Shown in pieces: positions 1 through 9,300 of a DNA stretch of 64,000 nt. The DNA is from Bacteroidales bacterium (GTDB lineage Bacteria; Bacteroidota; Bacteroidia; Bacteroidales; WCHB1-69). The stretch covers positions 1 through 64,000 of the forward strand of contig JAGBPS010000019.1 of NCBI GenBank assembly GCA_017633255.1, read 5' to 3'. The position numbers were made by a program, and so were the translations under genes. Within the stretch, counting starts at the first letter, position 1, and every line of letters starts with the position of its first letter. The notes under the pieces are model-generated. The model saw only the letters and a program-made list of their open reading frames with translations. It had not been told where the DNA came from and made no database searches.

Positions 1-1
1 T

Positions 2-2077
2 AACACCTCCAACCATTATGCCGGCACAGCTTCCCTCTATTTCTACGCAGGTTCTTCCGGCACCTATAACATTGCCGTTACACCTCCATTCGACGCCTCT
101 ATTCCTGTCAACACCTTGCAGGCTACTTTCATGTACCGTGCAAATGGCACTTCCGACAAATTGATAGTGGGTGTGATGACCAACCCTGCTGATGCCAGCA
201 CTTTTGTACCTATTGATTCGATTATCCCCGCATCATCAGCAACCACATGGGTTGAAAAAGAAGTTGTCTTCTACAACTATAATGGTAGCGGTCAATACAT
301 TGCCTTCAAGAATGCCTATACCACCACCAGCGCATACGCCTATATCGACAACCTGTCCATCGACCTGATTCCGAGTTGTCCGAAACCACAGCATCTGCAA
401 GCATTGAACTCCACCACTTCCAGCATTGAACTGGGATGGAATGAAGTTGGCTCGGCCACCTCATGGGAAATTGCGTACGGTGCACCTGGTTTCGATCCTG
501 ACGGCACTGACGCCAACTTGGTAACAGCCACCAGCAACCCGTTCACTATCAACAATCTGAACAGCTCTACAACATACGAGTTCTACGTTCGCTCTCTCTG
601 CGGCGGCAGCGATGTCAGCTACTGGAGCACCAGCATACAGACCTCCACTACCATGACCCCCACGAGCTTGCCATACACTGCTGACTTCTCCGATCCTAAC
701 GACGCTTGGGTACTGAACAACGGCAGTTGCGGCAACTACTGGGTGAAAGGCACCGTGAGCAACACACCCGCACTCTTCGTGACCGACAATGGCACTACCC
801 CGAACTATAGCGGTAGTACTGCCGCTGTCGCTGCACTCAAATTGTTCACCGTTGGAACAGCAGATACCATCACCATCTCCTTCGACATTGTGGTCAATGG
901 AGAGTCCAGTTATGACTACTTCAAACTGTTCCTGGCACCGCCCACACAGCAATTCCCTGCCACAACCTCAGTAACTTCCGACCACTTCGGATACAACAGT
1001 TACTCAACAAACGCATACAACTTCTATGCCAATGGTTATGGAACACAAAGTTCATATCCGTATGTTCTGAATCTGAAGACCACCACTACTCATGTGACGG
1101 CGAAGATGCTGAATCCTAATACGAACCCGAATGCCAACTCCACAGCTCTGATGGCATTGACATGGAAGAATGACTTGTCCGTCTTTAACAATCCTCCTGC
1201 CACCATCACCAACCTGACAGTCACTGCCAGCGGTTCAAGTCCTGCTGTAACCGATCCTACTGTTACTACCAATGCCGCTTCCTCAATCACACAGAACAGT
1301 GCCACACTGAACGCTACCATTACGAATCCTGACAATGTGACCATCACAGCGAAGGGCTTTGAATGGAAACTGACCAATGGTGGTACTTACACGCAAATTG
1401 CAGGTACAGGAACAGGCAACAGCTTCACCGCTAACCTCACTGGTTTGACTGCTAATACAGGCTACACCTTCAAAGCATTCATCACCTTCAACGGTACTAC
1501 TGTTTATGGTAGCGAAACGACCTTTACCACACTGCCCGAAGATGTTGAACCTTGCTATGCACCTACCAACCTGCAGATTTCCAACATCACCCAGAACTCC
1601 GCAACCGCAACCTGGACACCTGGCGGAAACGAAAACGCTTGGAACGTTCAGTACAAATTGCAGAGCTCACAACAGTGGCAAGAAGCTAACGTTCAGCAAC
1701 CCACTTACACTATTGAAGGCCTGACCGCCAACAGCACCTACGATGTACGTGTGAAAGCCGTCTGCGCCGCTGACAACCAGAGCGACTTCGTCAGCACCAG
1801 CTTCACCACCACAGGTGTAGGCATCGACAACCTCACACTGGCCAACAGCATCAGCCTGATGCCGAACCCCGCTGACAACTACATTGACCTGAACGTGAAC
1901 AGCAACGTGAACGTGAAGGAAGCTGTGGTTTATAACGCCTTCGGACAGATGATACAGACTGTTGAACTGACCGACAACCACGCCCGCATCGACTTGAGCG
2001 ACATGGCCTCCGGCATGTATTTCGTGAGAGTGAACGGCGAGGGTGTGAGCGCAACGAAGAAGTTCATACGTAAATAG
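2..2077 (+). CDS. T9SS-sorted surface protein, N-terminus cut by window edge
   Basis: The frame is open from base 2, so the gene begins upstream of the window; internal starts such as 116 are not the real start. The visible 691 residues hold the end of a choice-of-anchor/cleaved-adhesin-like domain (about 1-120, with GVMTNPADASTF), a fibronectin III-like domain (126-210), a larger beta-rich domain (215-410) shared with the proteins at 2534 and 6304, two more FN3-like domains, and a C-terminal sorting domain (about 605-691: SLMPNPADNYIDL, then GMYFVRVNGEG and a terminal KKFIRK). In this family the last ~80 residues direct export through the outer membrane by T9SS and cell-surface attachment. 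Adhesion is the likely role, by inference. The terminator at 2194-2224 closes the gene. Confidence 0.85.
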   Translation, partial: NTSNHYAGTASLYFYAGSSGTYNIAVTPPFDASIPVNTLQATFMYRANGTSDKLIVGVMTNPADASTFVPIDSIIPASSATTWVEKEVVFYNYNGSGQYIAFKNAYTTTSAYAYIDNLSIDLIPSCPKPQHLQALNSTTSSIELGWNEVGSATSWEIAYGAPGFDPDGTDANLVTATSNPFTINNLNSSTTYEFYVRSLCGGSDVSYWSTSIQTSTTMTPTSLPYTADFSDPNDAWVLNNGSCGNYWVKGTVSNTPALFVTDNGTTPNYSGSTAAVAALKLFTVGTADTITISFDIVVNGESSYDYFKLFLAPPTQQFPATTSVTSDHFGYNSYSTNAYNFYANGYGTQSSYPYVLNLKTTTTHVTAKMLNPNTNPNANSTALMALTWKNDLSVFNNPPATITNLTVTASGSSPAVTDPTVTTNAASSITQNSATLNATITNPDNVTITAKGFEWKLTNGGTYTQIAGTGTGNSFTANLTGLTANTGYTFKAFITFNGTTVYGSETTFTTLPEDVEPCYAPTNLQISNITQNSATATWTPGGNENAWNVQYKLQSSQQWQEANVQQPTYTIEGLTANSTYDVRVKAVCAADNQSDFVSTSFTTTGVGIDNLTLANSISLMPNPADNYIDLNVNSNVNVKEAVVYNAFGQMIQTVELTDNHARIDLSDMASGMYFVRVNGEGVSATKKFIRK

Positions 2078-2190
2078 GTTACAGGTTTCAGGTAACAGGT
2101 TACAGATGTAGAGACGCAAAATTTTGCGTCTCTACTTTGACCACTGACACCTAACCCCTGACCCCTATAACCTAATCACTGACCCCTAAA
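2078..2190. repeat. Heptamer-type mosaic repeat with REP palindrome
   Basis: Directly after the stop codon come words of the GGTTACAG / CAGGTAA type, then the 28-bp palindrome at 2108-2135, then a run of CCCCTGA / CCCCTAA / ATCACTGA words leading into the terminator. The same vocabulary recurs at 24345-24415, 35205-35290 and, inside a gene, at 29862-30172. Confidence 0.7.
2108..2135. repeat. 28-bp REP-like palindrome, AAAATTTT-core subtype
   Basis: Perfect inverted repeat GTAGAGACGC AAAATTTT GCGTCTCTAC. Further copies of this subtype are at 6187-6214 and 18535-18562; a second subtype with a TTTC(A/C)TGAAA core is at 30338-30365 and 30679-30706. Size and intergenic position resemble REP elements mobilised by RAYT/TnpA_REP transposases, but no such transposase is in the window. 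Confidence 0.85.
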
Positions 2191-2193
2191 AAA

Positions 2194-2224
2194 ACGGGCG
2201 AAAAATTTTTCGCCCGTTTTTTTT
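2194..2224 (+). terminator. Rho-independent terminator
   Basis: The stem ACGGGCGAAAAA / TTTTTCGCCCGT is perfect, is preceded by an A-run and followed by a T-tract. The T-tract runs almost directly into the next promoter (2226-2233). Confidence 0.85.
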
Positions 2225-2225
2225 G

Positions 2226-2233
2226 TATCTTTG
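2226..2233 (+). promoter_or_regulatory. Bacteroidota -7 promoter box TATCTTTG
   Basis: Matches TAnnTTTG and is followed by C as in many promoters of the phylum. It lies 20 bases before the remnant ORF at 2254. The gene at 2534 has no clear promoter of its own, so it may be transcribed from here. Confidence 0.6.
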
Positions 2234-2253
2234 CAACATCAATTTTCAGCATA

Positions 2254-2469
2254 ATGTTCAACCATACACGCAAATACCCCGTAGGAATACAGACCTTTTC
2301 CGAAATCAGGTTGGCTATCATGGAAAAAGACTACGGCAAGGATGAGACGGAGGTCTCTCCGGGTATGCGGTTGGCAGGCCTGATTCAACGTGCCTGGCAG
2401 AAGACTGGCCGCCAAACGGTGGTCATCATCGACGAATACGACGCACCACTGTTGGACGGGATACCATGA
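2254..2469 (+). pseudogene. Remnant of AAA-ATPase-like/PD-(D/E)XK (DUF1703) protein
   Basis: The 71-residue ORF starts like the family (RKYPVGIQTFSEIR) but then lacks the usual LYVDKT and P-loop RPRRFGKS region. It jumps to the later MRLAGLIQRAWQKTGRQ and Walker B-like VVIIDEYDAPLLD and stops there, whereas intact members run to about 500 residues. So roughly 110-120 residues have been deleted internally and the C-terminal two thirds, with the nuclease domain, is gone. The TATCTTTG promoter 20 bp upstream is intact. A functional product is unlikely. This family is often multicopy in Bacteroidota genomes. Confidence 0.75.
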
Positions 2470-2533
2470 CAGTAAAAGATTTTAAATTAGCATAAACATA
2501 TATAAACCAACACATTTAGTGATCATCTAACCT

Positions 2534-5500
2534 ATGAAAAGAGTTTTACTTTTATTGACATTATTATGTGCGACCGCACTCGGTGCAATAGCACAAACCT
2601 CGCCATGTAACCCGATTGCCGTGACAAACGCCTCTCCCTGGCTGGATGACTTCAGCACTGCTCCCACATGCTGGTCATTCCCGACAGACAACATCAACTC
2701 TTCGTGGATGTGGGACGATGAGGATCAGGACATATACCATGACTATGGTTCTTACGAAAGCGATGTACTCTCTCCTATCCTGGACATCAGCGCTGTGACC
2801 ACCCCCTATCTCAAATTCTCCCAGAAAAGAACCGATTTTTCTTTCTCCGATGTATCCGACGAGCTTTATGTTTACTATCGTTCCACCGCCGCTGGCGAAG
2901 ACTCCACCTGGTTTCTGTTAGGCGCCTATACCGCAGTATGCAACGACTGGTTTATCGACTCCATCCCGCTTCCACAATATCTGACCACCATTCAATTCAA
3001 GTTCCATGCTGTTGGCAACGGCGATTTGGCCAATGGTGTCAATATTGATTTCGTAAGCGTTTACAACGAAGAAAATGCCCCCTCTTGCATAGCGCCCTCC
3101 GCTTTGAATGTGTTCAATATCGGAAATTATTCCGCTGAACTTTCATGGGCACTGGTTTCCTCTGGCAATGTTGACTTGTACTATAAAGTAGTATCTGACA
3201 GCATTTACAACCTGGTGGAGACCCCGATGCTTAGCGACGGAGTGTTCCTTCTTGACAACTTGGAGACCGCCACACAATATGTATGGTATCTGGACATGGA
3301 CTGCGGCGGGGAGAGTGTCCAAACCCCTTTGCATTATTTCACCACAGGCTGCGGACTGATAAGCGCACCGTATAACGAAGGGTTCGAATATGTGAATCCC
3401 GGCAAAAATCCGCCCTGCTGGAACAGCATCAACAGTGTAACCGAAGGCACCTATACTTTTCCGGGGGTCAGCAACATCCTCAACACCTACGCCCACACTG
3501 GCAGTCTCAGCTATAAATTCAAAAACAGCAGCGATGCCCAATATGCCATCATGCCCGAATTTGACAATGTGTTCTCCAGTCTGCAACTCAACTTTTGGAC
3601 CCGCAGGGAGGGCTCCGGCTCCGGCACTTTCAGCGTGGGCTATGTCACCGACCCTCAGACCGACAGCAGCTTCGTCTCACTCCTGACCATAAGTGGCAGT
3701 CAGCTTGGCGACAACAGCTACTATAATTTCACCGTTCGATACGATTCTGTGCCAGTATTGGAAAACACCCATTACTATATCGCCTTCAAGTACGAATGCA
3801 CATCCACATGGTTTTGGTATATAGATGACATCAGTGTCACCGAGATAACCCCCTGTATGACACCCGATTCTTTGACTGCCTGCAATGCCACCGGCTCCAG
3901 CATTGACCTCAGCTGGACTGGCAACGCCGATGAATACACCGTATATTACAGAGTGGTCGGCGAAACAGTGTATGCCCAGAATGACAATGTTACGCTCAAC
4001 GCAAGTGGTGTCTATACCCTGACCGGATTGACACCGAGCACCAATTACGAATGGTATGTGGAAGCCTACTGCAATGACGGCACAACAGTGTCAAGCTTTA
4101 TCATAGCGTCTTTCACCACCGAATGCGGTCCTCTCGCCGCTGTGCCCGTAAACTGGGATTTGGAAGACAATCTGACCGCCGGAACTCCCAGTTACCCGCT
4201 GCCCACCTGTTGGAGCAGGATAGCCGCCGATGCCCCACATATATACGTACATCAGCAAAGCTCAAATGCACACAGCGGTAACAAAAGCTTGCGTTTCTAC
4301 AACCGTTACCCCAATTCGCACGCTGTGCTTCCAGCTGTGGACAACACCGTGTTAAGCTTTGGTAATTTGCAACTGTCTTTCTATGCCAAAACGACATTCA
4401 CCAATGCAGCTGTAAGTTTGGAAGTGGGCGTAATGACCGACCCCGAAGACGCTTCCACGTTCACAGCAGTAGGTGCTGTAACGCCAAGTGAAACCTATAC
4501 TTTGTACGAGATCCCTTTCCTCAGCTATACCGGTTCGGGCAATTATATCGCCATCAGGAATGTATCCACCTCGACAGGCAACGTCTGGAGCTATTTTCAT
4601 GTTGATGACATCAGCTTGACATCAGTCGCGAACTGCACCCCTCCCATCAACCTGACAGCAACGCCCTCCACCCATTCGGCCACACTCTCCTGGGTATCTA
4701 CTGGCAGCACTTTCACCTTACACTATAAAGAAGCAGACAGTGACACCTGGCAAACCGAAAGCAACGTCAGTCTGGACAGCAACAACGAATATGAACTGAC
4801 AGGCTTGACGGATGGTACCGCATACGACTGGTATGTGGAAACCGCCTGTGGCATAAGTCCTGAGCTGGAAAGCACACAAGCTTATTTCACTACCATCATG
4901 GAAACTGTTGACCTGCCTTACCAAACAGACTTCTCCAACAGTGAAGAATGGCTAATGAATAATGGCCATGCCGGTAACTTTTGGAGAACAGGCATCCCAT
5001 ACGGGGACACAGAAACCGCACTGTATATCACCTGCCTTGACGGCTCTATCGCGGAATATAACACCACAACAAATGCTGTTGTCACTGCGGAAAAAGCGTT
5101 CAATATGCCTGAAGGCAGCTCCGTGCATGTGGAGTTTGACGTGCTAATAGGCGGTGAAGGAGGCTACAACCCCGCTGACTATCTGAAGGTGTTTCTGGCA
5201 CCCAACACGACAGTGTTCAACGTTGGAGCCACCTCCAGCAATGCCCAGTCCGCAGCGGGATACAGCACCCATGCCTTCAACTTCAGTGATTATATTTGGC
5301 AAACAGGTGAGAACAACTACCCTTACAAGCTGAACCTCACCCAAGACAGCACCCTGCATATCAGCATGAATGTGGACAATCCCGACATCAACGGAGAAGC
5401 CAAGATTGTTTTCTTATGGAGAAACGACGACTATCTGGGGACTCAGCCAAGTGCCATCATCCGCAACTTCCTCATCACCGATGACACCACCTATACGCCA

Positions 5501-6055
5501 CCCACACCTCCTACACCTCTCACTTGTACCACCCCATCCAGTGTTACCGTGAACAATATTGGCCACAGCAGTGCGGATGTCAGCTGGACCGCCGGTGATG
5601 ACGAGACGGTATGGAACCTGCAATACAAGGAAAGTTCGGCCAGCACCTGGGGAAACAGCATTCCTGTGTCTGTACCAAATTATCATATTTCAGGACTGAA
5701 TCCTGAAACAGAATATCAGGTCCGTGTCCAGGCCAACTGCATCGACACCCTCAGTGATTGGACAACACCCGTCAACTTCACCACTGCGGAAGAGGTGAGT
5801 ATCGACAACATCACATTAGCCAACAGCATCAGCCTGATGCCGAACCCCGCTGACAACTACATCGAACTGAACATCAACAGCAATGTTGAAGTGAAAGAGG
5901 CTGTGGTCTATAACGCCTTCGGCCAGATGATCCAGACCGTACAACTCACCGAGAACCATGCCCGCATCGACCTCTGCAACATGGCCAGCGGCATGTATTT
6001 TGTGAGAGTGAACGACGACAATGTGAGCGTAACGAAGAAATTCATCAAGCGTTAA
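2534..6055 (+). CDS. T9SS-sorted multidomain surface protein, 1173 aa
   Basis: A signal peptide (residues 1-21, MKRVLLLLTLLCATALGAIAQ) fixes the start. It is followed by a MAM/choice-of-anchor-like domain (25-180), FN3-like (185-275), adhesin-like domain (280-430), FN3 (435-525), adhesin-like domain (530-695), FN3 (700-780), the large beta domain shared with both neighbours (785-985), FN3 (1000-1085) and the type A sorting domain (1095-1173, SLMPNPADNYIELN ... GMYFVRVNDDN ... KKFIKR). The expected fate is export to the periplasm by Sec, then T9SS secretion and surface anchoring. Cysteines recur at domain borders. The stop TAA lies inside the first octamer (GTTAAGAC, 6051-6058) of the downstream repeat element. 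Ligand unknown. Confidence 0.85.
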   Translation: MKRVLLLLTLLCATALGAIAQTSPCNPIAVTNASPWLDDFSTAPTCWSFPTDNINSSWMWDDEDQDIYHDYGSYESDVLSPILDISAVTTPYLKFSQKRTDFSFSDVSDELYVYYRSTAAGEDSTWFLLGAYTAVCNDWFIDSIPLPQYLTTIQFKFHAVGNGDLANGVNIDFVSVYNEENAPSCIAPSALNVFNIGNYSAELSWALVSSGNVDLYYKVVSDSIYNLVETPMLSDGVFLLDNLETATQYVWYLDMDCGGESVQTPLHYFTTGCGLISAPYNEGFEYVNPGKNPPCWNSINSVTEGTYTFPGVSNILNTYAHTGSLSYKFKNSSDAQYAIMPEFDNVFSSLQLNFWTRREGSGSGTFSVGYVTDPQTDSSFVSLLTISGSQLGDNSYYNFTVRYDSVPVLENTHYYIAFKYECTSTWFWYIDDISVTEITPCMTPDSLTACNATGSSIDLSWTGNADEYTVYYRVVGETVYAQNDNVTLNASGVYTLTGLTPSTNYEWYVEAYCNDGTTVSSFIIASFTTECGPLAAVPVNWDLEDNLTAGTPSYPLPTCWSRIAADAPHIYVHQQSSNAHSGNKSLRFYNRYPNSHAVLPAVDNTVLSFGNLQLSFYAKTTFTNAAVSLEVGVMTDPEDASTFTAVGAVTPSETYTLYEIPFLSYTGSGNYIAIRNVSTSTGNVWSYFHVDDISLTSVANCTPPINLTATPSTHSATLSWVSTGSTFTLHYKEADSDTWQTESNVSLDSNNEYELTGLTDGTAYDWYVETACGISPELESTQAYFTTIMETVDLPYQTDFSNSEEWLMNNGHAGNFWRTGIPYGDTETALYITCLDGSIAEYNTTTNAVVTAEKAFNMPEGSSVHVEFDVLIGGEGGYNPADYLKVFLAPNTTVFNVGATSSNAQSAAGYSTHAFNFSDYIWQTGENNYPYKLNLTQDSTLHISMNVDNPDINGEAKIVFLWRNDDYLGTQPSAIIRNFLITDDTTYTPPTPPTPLTCTTPSSVTVNNIGHSSADVSWTAGDDETVWNLQYKESSASTWGNSIPVSVPNYHISGLNPETEYQVRVQANCIDTLSDWTTPVNFTTAEEVSIDNITLANSISLMPNPADNYIELNINSNVEVKEAVVYNAFGQMIQTVQLTENHARIDLCNMASGMYFVRVNDDNVSVTKKFIKR

Positions 6056-6180
6056 GACGTGGAGACGTGGAGATGCTCACTTCGTTCGCTCGGGGAGTCT
6101 CATGCTTCGCATTCGAGGGGAGTTTCGCACTTCGTGCTCAAGGGGAGATTTTCTTAACGTCTTCACGCCTAAACACCTAA
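6051..6180 (+). repeat. Octamer-arm mosaic element
   Basis: Starts with GTTAAGAC overlapping the stop codon of the 1173-aa gene, then GTGGAGAC and GTGGAGAT words, then CTCACTTCGTTCGCTCG (6076-6092). Short hairpins follow (CATGCTTCGCATTCG, GCACTTCGTGC), and CGTCTTCACG / CCTAAACACC words end the element. It is one of about eleven in the window. Confidence 0.8.
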
Positions 6181-6186
6181 CCGACT

Positions 6187-6214
6187 GTAGAGACGCAAAA
6201 TTTTGCGTCTCTAC
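6187..6214. repeat. 28-bp REP-like palindrome, AAAATTTT-core subtype
   Basis: Identical to the copy at 2108-2135. It sits between the octamer element and the terminator of the 1173-aa gene. Confidence 0.85.
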
Positions 6215-6234
6215 CCTGCCCCCCCCAAAAAAAA

Positions 6235-6267
6235 ACGGACAGGCAATTGCGCCCGCCCGTTTTTTTT
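6235..6267 (+). terminator. Rho-independent terminator
   Basis: The stem ACGGACAGGC / GCCCGCCCGT has two mismatches around AATTGC; an A-run precedes it and eight T follow. The T-tract touches the promoter box at 6269. Confidence 0.75.
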
Positions 6268-6268
6268 G

Positions 6269-6276
6269 TATATTTG
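6269..6276 (+). promoter_or_regulatory. Bacteroidota -7 promoter box TATATTTG
   Basis: TAnnTTTG box 28 bases before ATG 6304. Its place rules out the longer start at 6247, which lies upstream of the box inside the terminator stem. Confidence 0.7.
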
Positions 6277-6303
6277 CAAAATTTTAATTTAAATCATTCC
6301 TCA

Positions 6304-9300
6304 ATGAAAAAAATTTTATTCTTTCTTATGTTGACCTCCATTTTATGGATATGTCGTGTCAACGCACAAGTCACCGTTCTCAGTGAGACTTTTGAGATTC
6401 CGGGGCTTCCAACAGGATGGTCCCTTATTGATGCCAACAACGATGGGCAAACATGGGCTCACAATTCCACCTTTTATGTCGATGGCCATAACAGCGATGG
6501 CTGCTACTATTCCTCTTCCATGGGCGGAGTAACCCCCAATGACTGGTTAGTTACCCCAGCCGTCAATTTAGGGACATCCAGCACCTTGAAGTTTTGGAGA
6601 ATGTTTGGTTTCCGAAAATATGACCACTATGGAGTGTATGTTTCCACAACTTCGGCATCAGACCCCTCGGCATTCACACTTCTATATGAAGAGACCCTTG
6701 CGGGTGACGCTTATGCCTGGCAACAAAAAACAGTAGATTTGAGTAATTACGACAACAGCACCGTATATATTGCTTTCCGTCACTTTAACTGTACCAACCA
6801 ATTGGCTATTATCCTTGATGATATACTTGTAACCACCACATTGTCTTCTTCTTTCATCACCGTGGAACCCGGCACACTGCATTTCGTTGACGTGCCGGCA
6901 GGAACACCTTCGGCAGGTCAACTGGTGACAGTGAACGCTGTTAACCTTACCGATATGATTACTGTCTCAGTGAACCCTCCGTTCGAAGTCTCCACAGACA
7001 GTGTTAATTATACCCAGACACTTACAATGATGGATGTGGATCACAACCTGTATGTCCGCTATTATCCCGATGCTGCCGGAGAGGACAGTGACATGGTCAT
7101 TCTCACCAGTGGCACTGCAAGCGCCAGTGTGAACCTCTTCGGAAACTGCATTGCCTGCGAGGCTCCCACTTCCCTTGCCTCTTATAGTGTGACAGGCAGC
7201 TCTGCCATCGTCAATTGGACTGGCAGTGCGGACAATTACAATATTTATTATAAGGCCGCCTCTGATACCGAATGGACGGCAATCGAAAATGTATATCCTG
7301 ATACCATGGGCTATACCATCGACAATCTGTCTTCGTCCACTACCTATACTTGGTATGTCGCTTCCGTATGTGGCGACGGTAGTACTGTCAGCAGCCTTGA
7401 AGAGGGCACTTTCACTACAGGTTGCGATGCCTATACAATTCCTTTTGTGCAGCCTTTCGACGTTTACAGCCAATTACCACAGTGCTGGAACAGATACAAA
7501 GGCATGGCTACCGACGTGTTTGCCGGAGGAGGTCTCAGCACCACAACATCTGGCTGGAATTTTTACAACACGAATGTGTTTGGCGCTTATCACGCCAGAT
7601 TGAATATTTGCAACACCAACTGCAACGATTGGTTGGTGACACCTCCTATTGACCTGAGCGAGCTCACCGATCCCACATTGACCTTCGAATTGGCACTCAC
7701 TCGTTGGAACAACACAACATCTATTACCCCGAATAGCCAGCCAGATGACAAGTTCATGGTTATCATATCCACGGATGGCGGTGCCACATGGAATGCCAAC
7801 AACGCCATAGTGTGGAGCAACGATGGCAACGGTGATTTTGTCTATGACCAGATTCCCACCGCTGGTCAGGAAATAAGCATTTCCCTTGCCGATTATGCCA
7901 ATCAAACTGTCAGAATTGCTTTTTATGGTGAATCAACGGTAACTAATGGTGACAACGATTTGCATATTGACAATGTTACGGTGGATGCTGCCGTTACATG
8001 TGCAAAACCTACCGATTTCGTTGTTACTGAGGTCGCCAGCAATTCCGTCACCCTGTCGTGGACAGAAAACGGCACCGCCACCGTCTGGAACATCGAGTAT
8101 GGTCCCGCCGGCTATCAGCAAGGCTCAAGTGCGGCCACTTTGGTGCCGGCTGACACCAACACCTTCATCATCAACAACCTGTCCGCAGACTTTTACGACT
8201 TTTACGTGCAGGCAGATTGTGGAGATGAACAAAGCCGCTGGTCAGGTCCCGTCTCCGCCTACCCGGGCAGCTATAATATGGGCACCTCTGGCAGCGACAC
8301 CTTGACCACCTGCAACCTGATTGTTTTCGACAATGGCGGTTTCAATGGCGATTATGCCGAGGGCTGCAACAATACACTTGTGATTTTCCCCGAAGTTAGC
8401 GGCAACTCCATCGCCGTGTCCGGCAACTTCCATACGGAAAACTGCTGCGATTACCTCCGTTTCTATGACGGTGTCGGTACCGACGGAAATATGTTAGGAC
8501 AATATCAAGGCACCGGCACTATTCCATCCGTGGTATCCTCCTCCGGCCCGATGACCATCGTCTTCTATTCAGACAATGGCTTGCAATATGATGGATTCGA
8601 GTTGAACGTTTCCTGCGTTTCTTGTACACCTCCCAGCAACCTGGCCGCTTCCAACATTGACTACGCCTCCGCCGAGCTCAGCTGGACAGGCTCGTCCTCC
8701 CTCTACGTAGTGGAATACAAGGCTGAAGACGACACAGCCTGGATTACAGCAACCACCACAGATACATCTCTTGCCCTTACGAACCTGCATGACTACACCG
8801 TTTACACCGTGAATGTTTACAGCGACTGCAACGGCGATTTGTCCCCCGCCACCACCATCACCTTCACTACCACGATGACTCCTGTTGACATACCTTTCAG
8901 CACAAACTTCAGCAATCCAACGGAATGGGCGTTCAACAACGGCAGCTGCAGCAATTATTGGACCATCAAAGCGGTAAATGACACCGCCAATGCCCTGTTT
9001 GTCACCAACAATGGCAACACCCCAGGCTATAACATCGGCTCCATTTCGGTAGTCTCCGCCGAAAAGCTGTTCACCATAGGAACAACGGCTGAAGTGGAGA
9101 TCAGTTTCGATGTGCAAATTGGAGGTGAGGACATGTTCGACTTTCTGAAGGTGTTCTTCGCCCCTGCTGACGAGACCTATCCCGCTTCTACCAGTCTCAC
9201 CACCACCTCATACGCCGACGAGACCTACAACACCTACGCTGTCAACTTTACCGACTATCTGCAGTATTCCGACTATACTTCATTACCCTACAAATTCAAC

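Noticed and set aside
6247-6303. Upstream start for the CUB-domain protein
   Set aside because: It lies in the terminator stem before the promoter box; the signal peptide begins at 6304.
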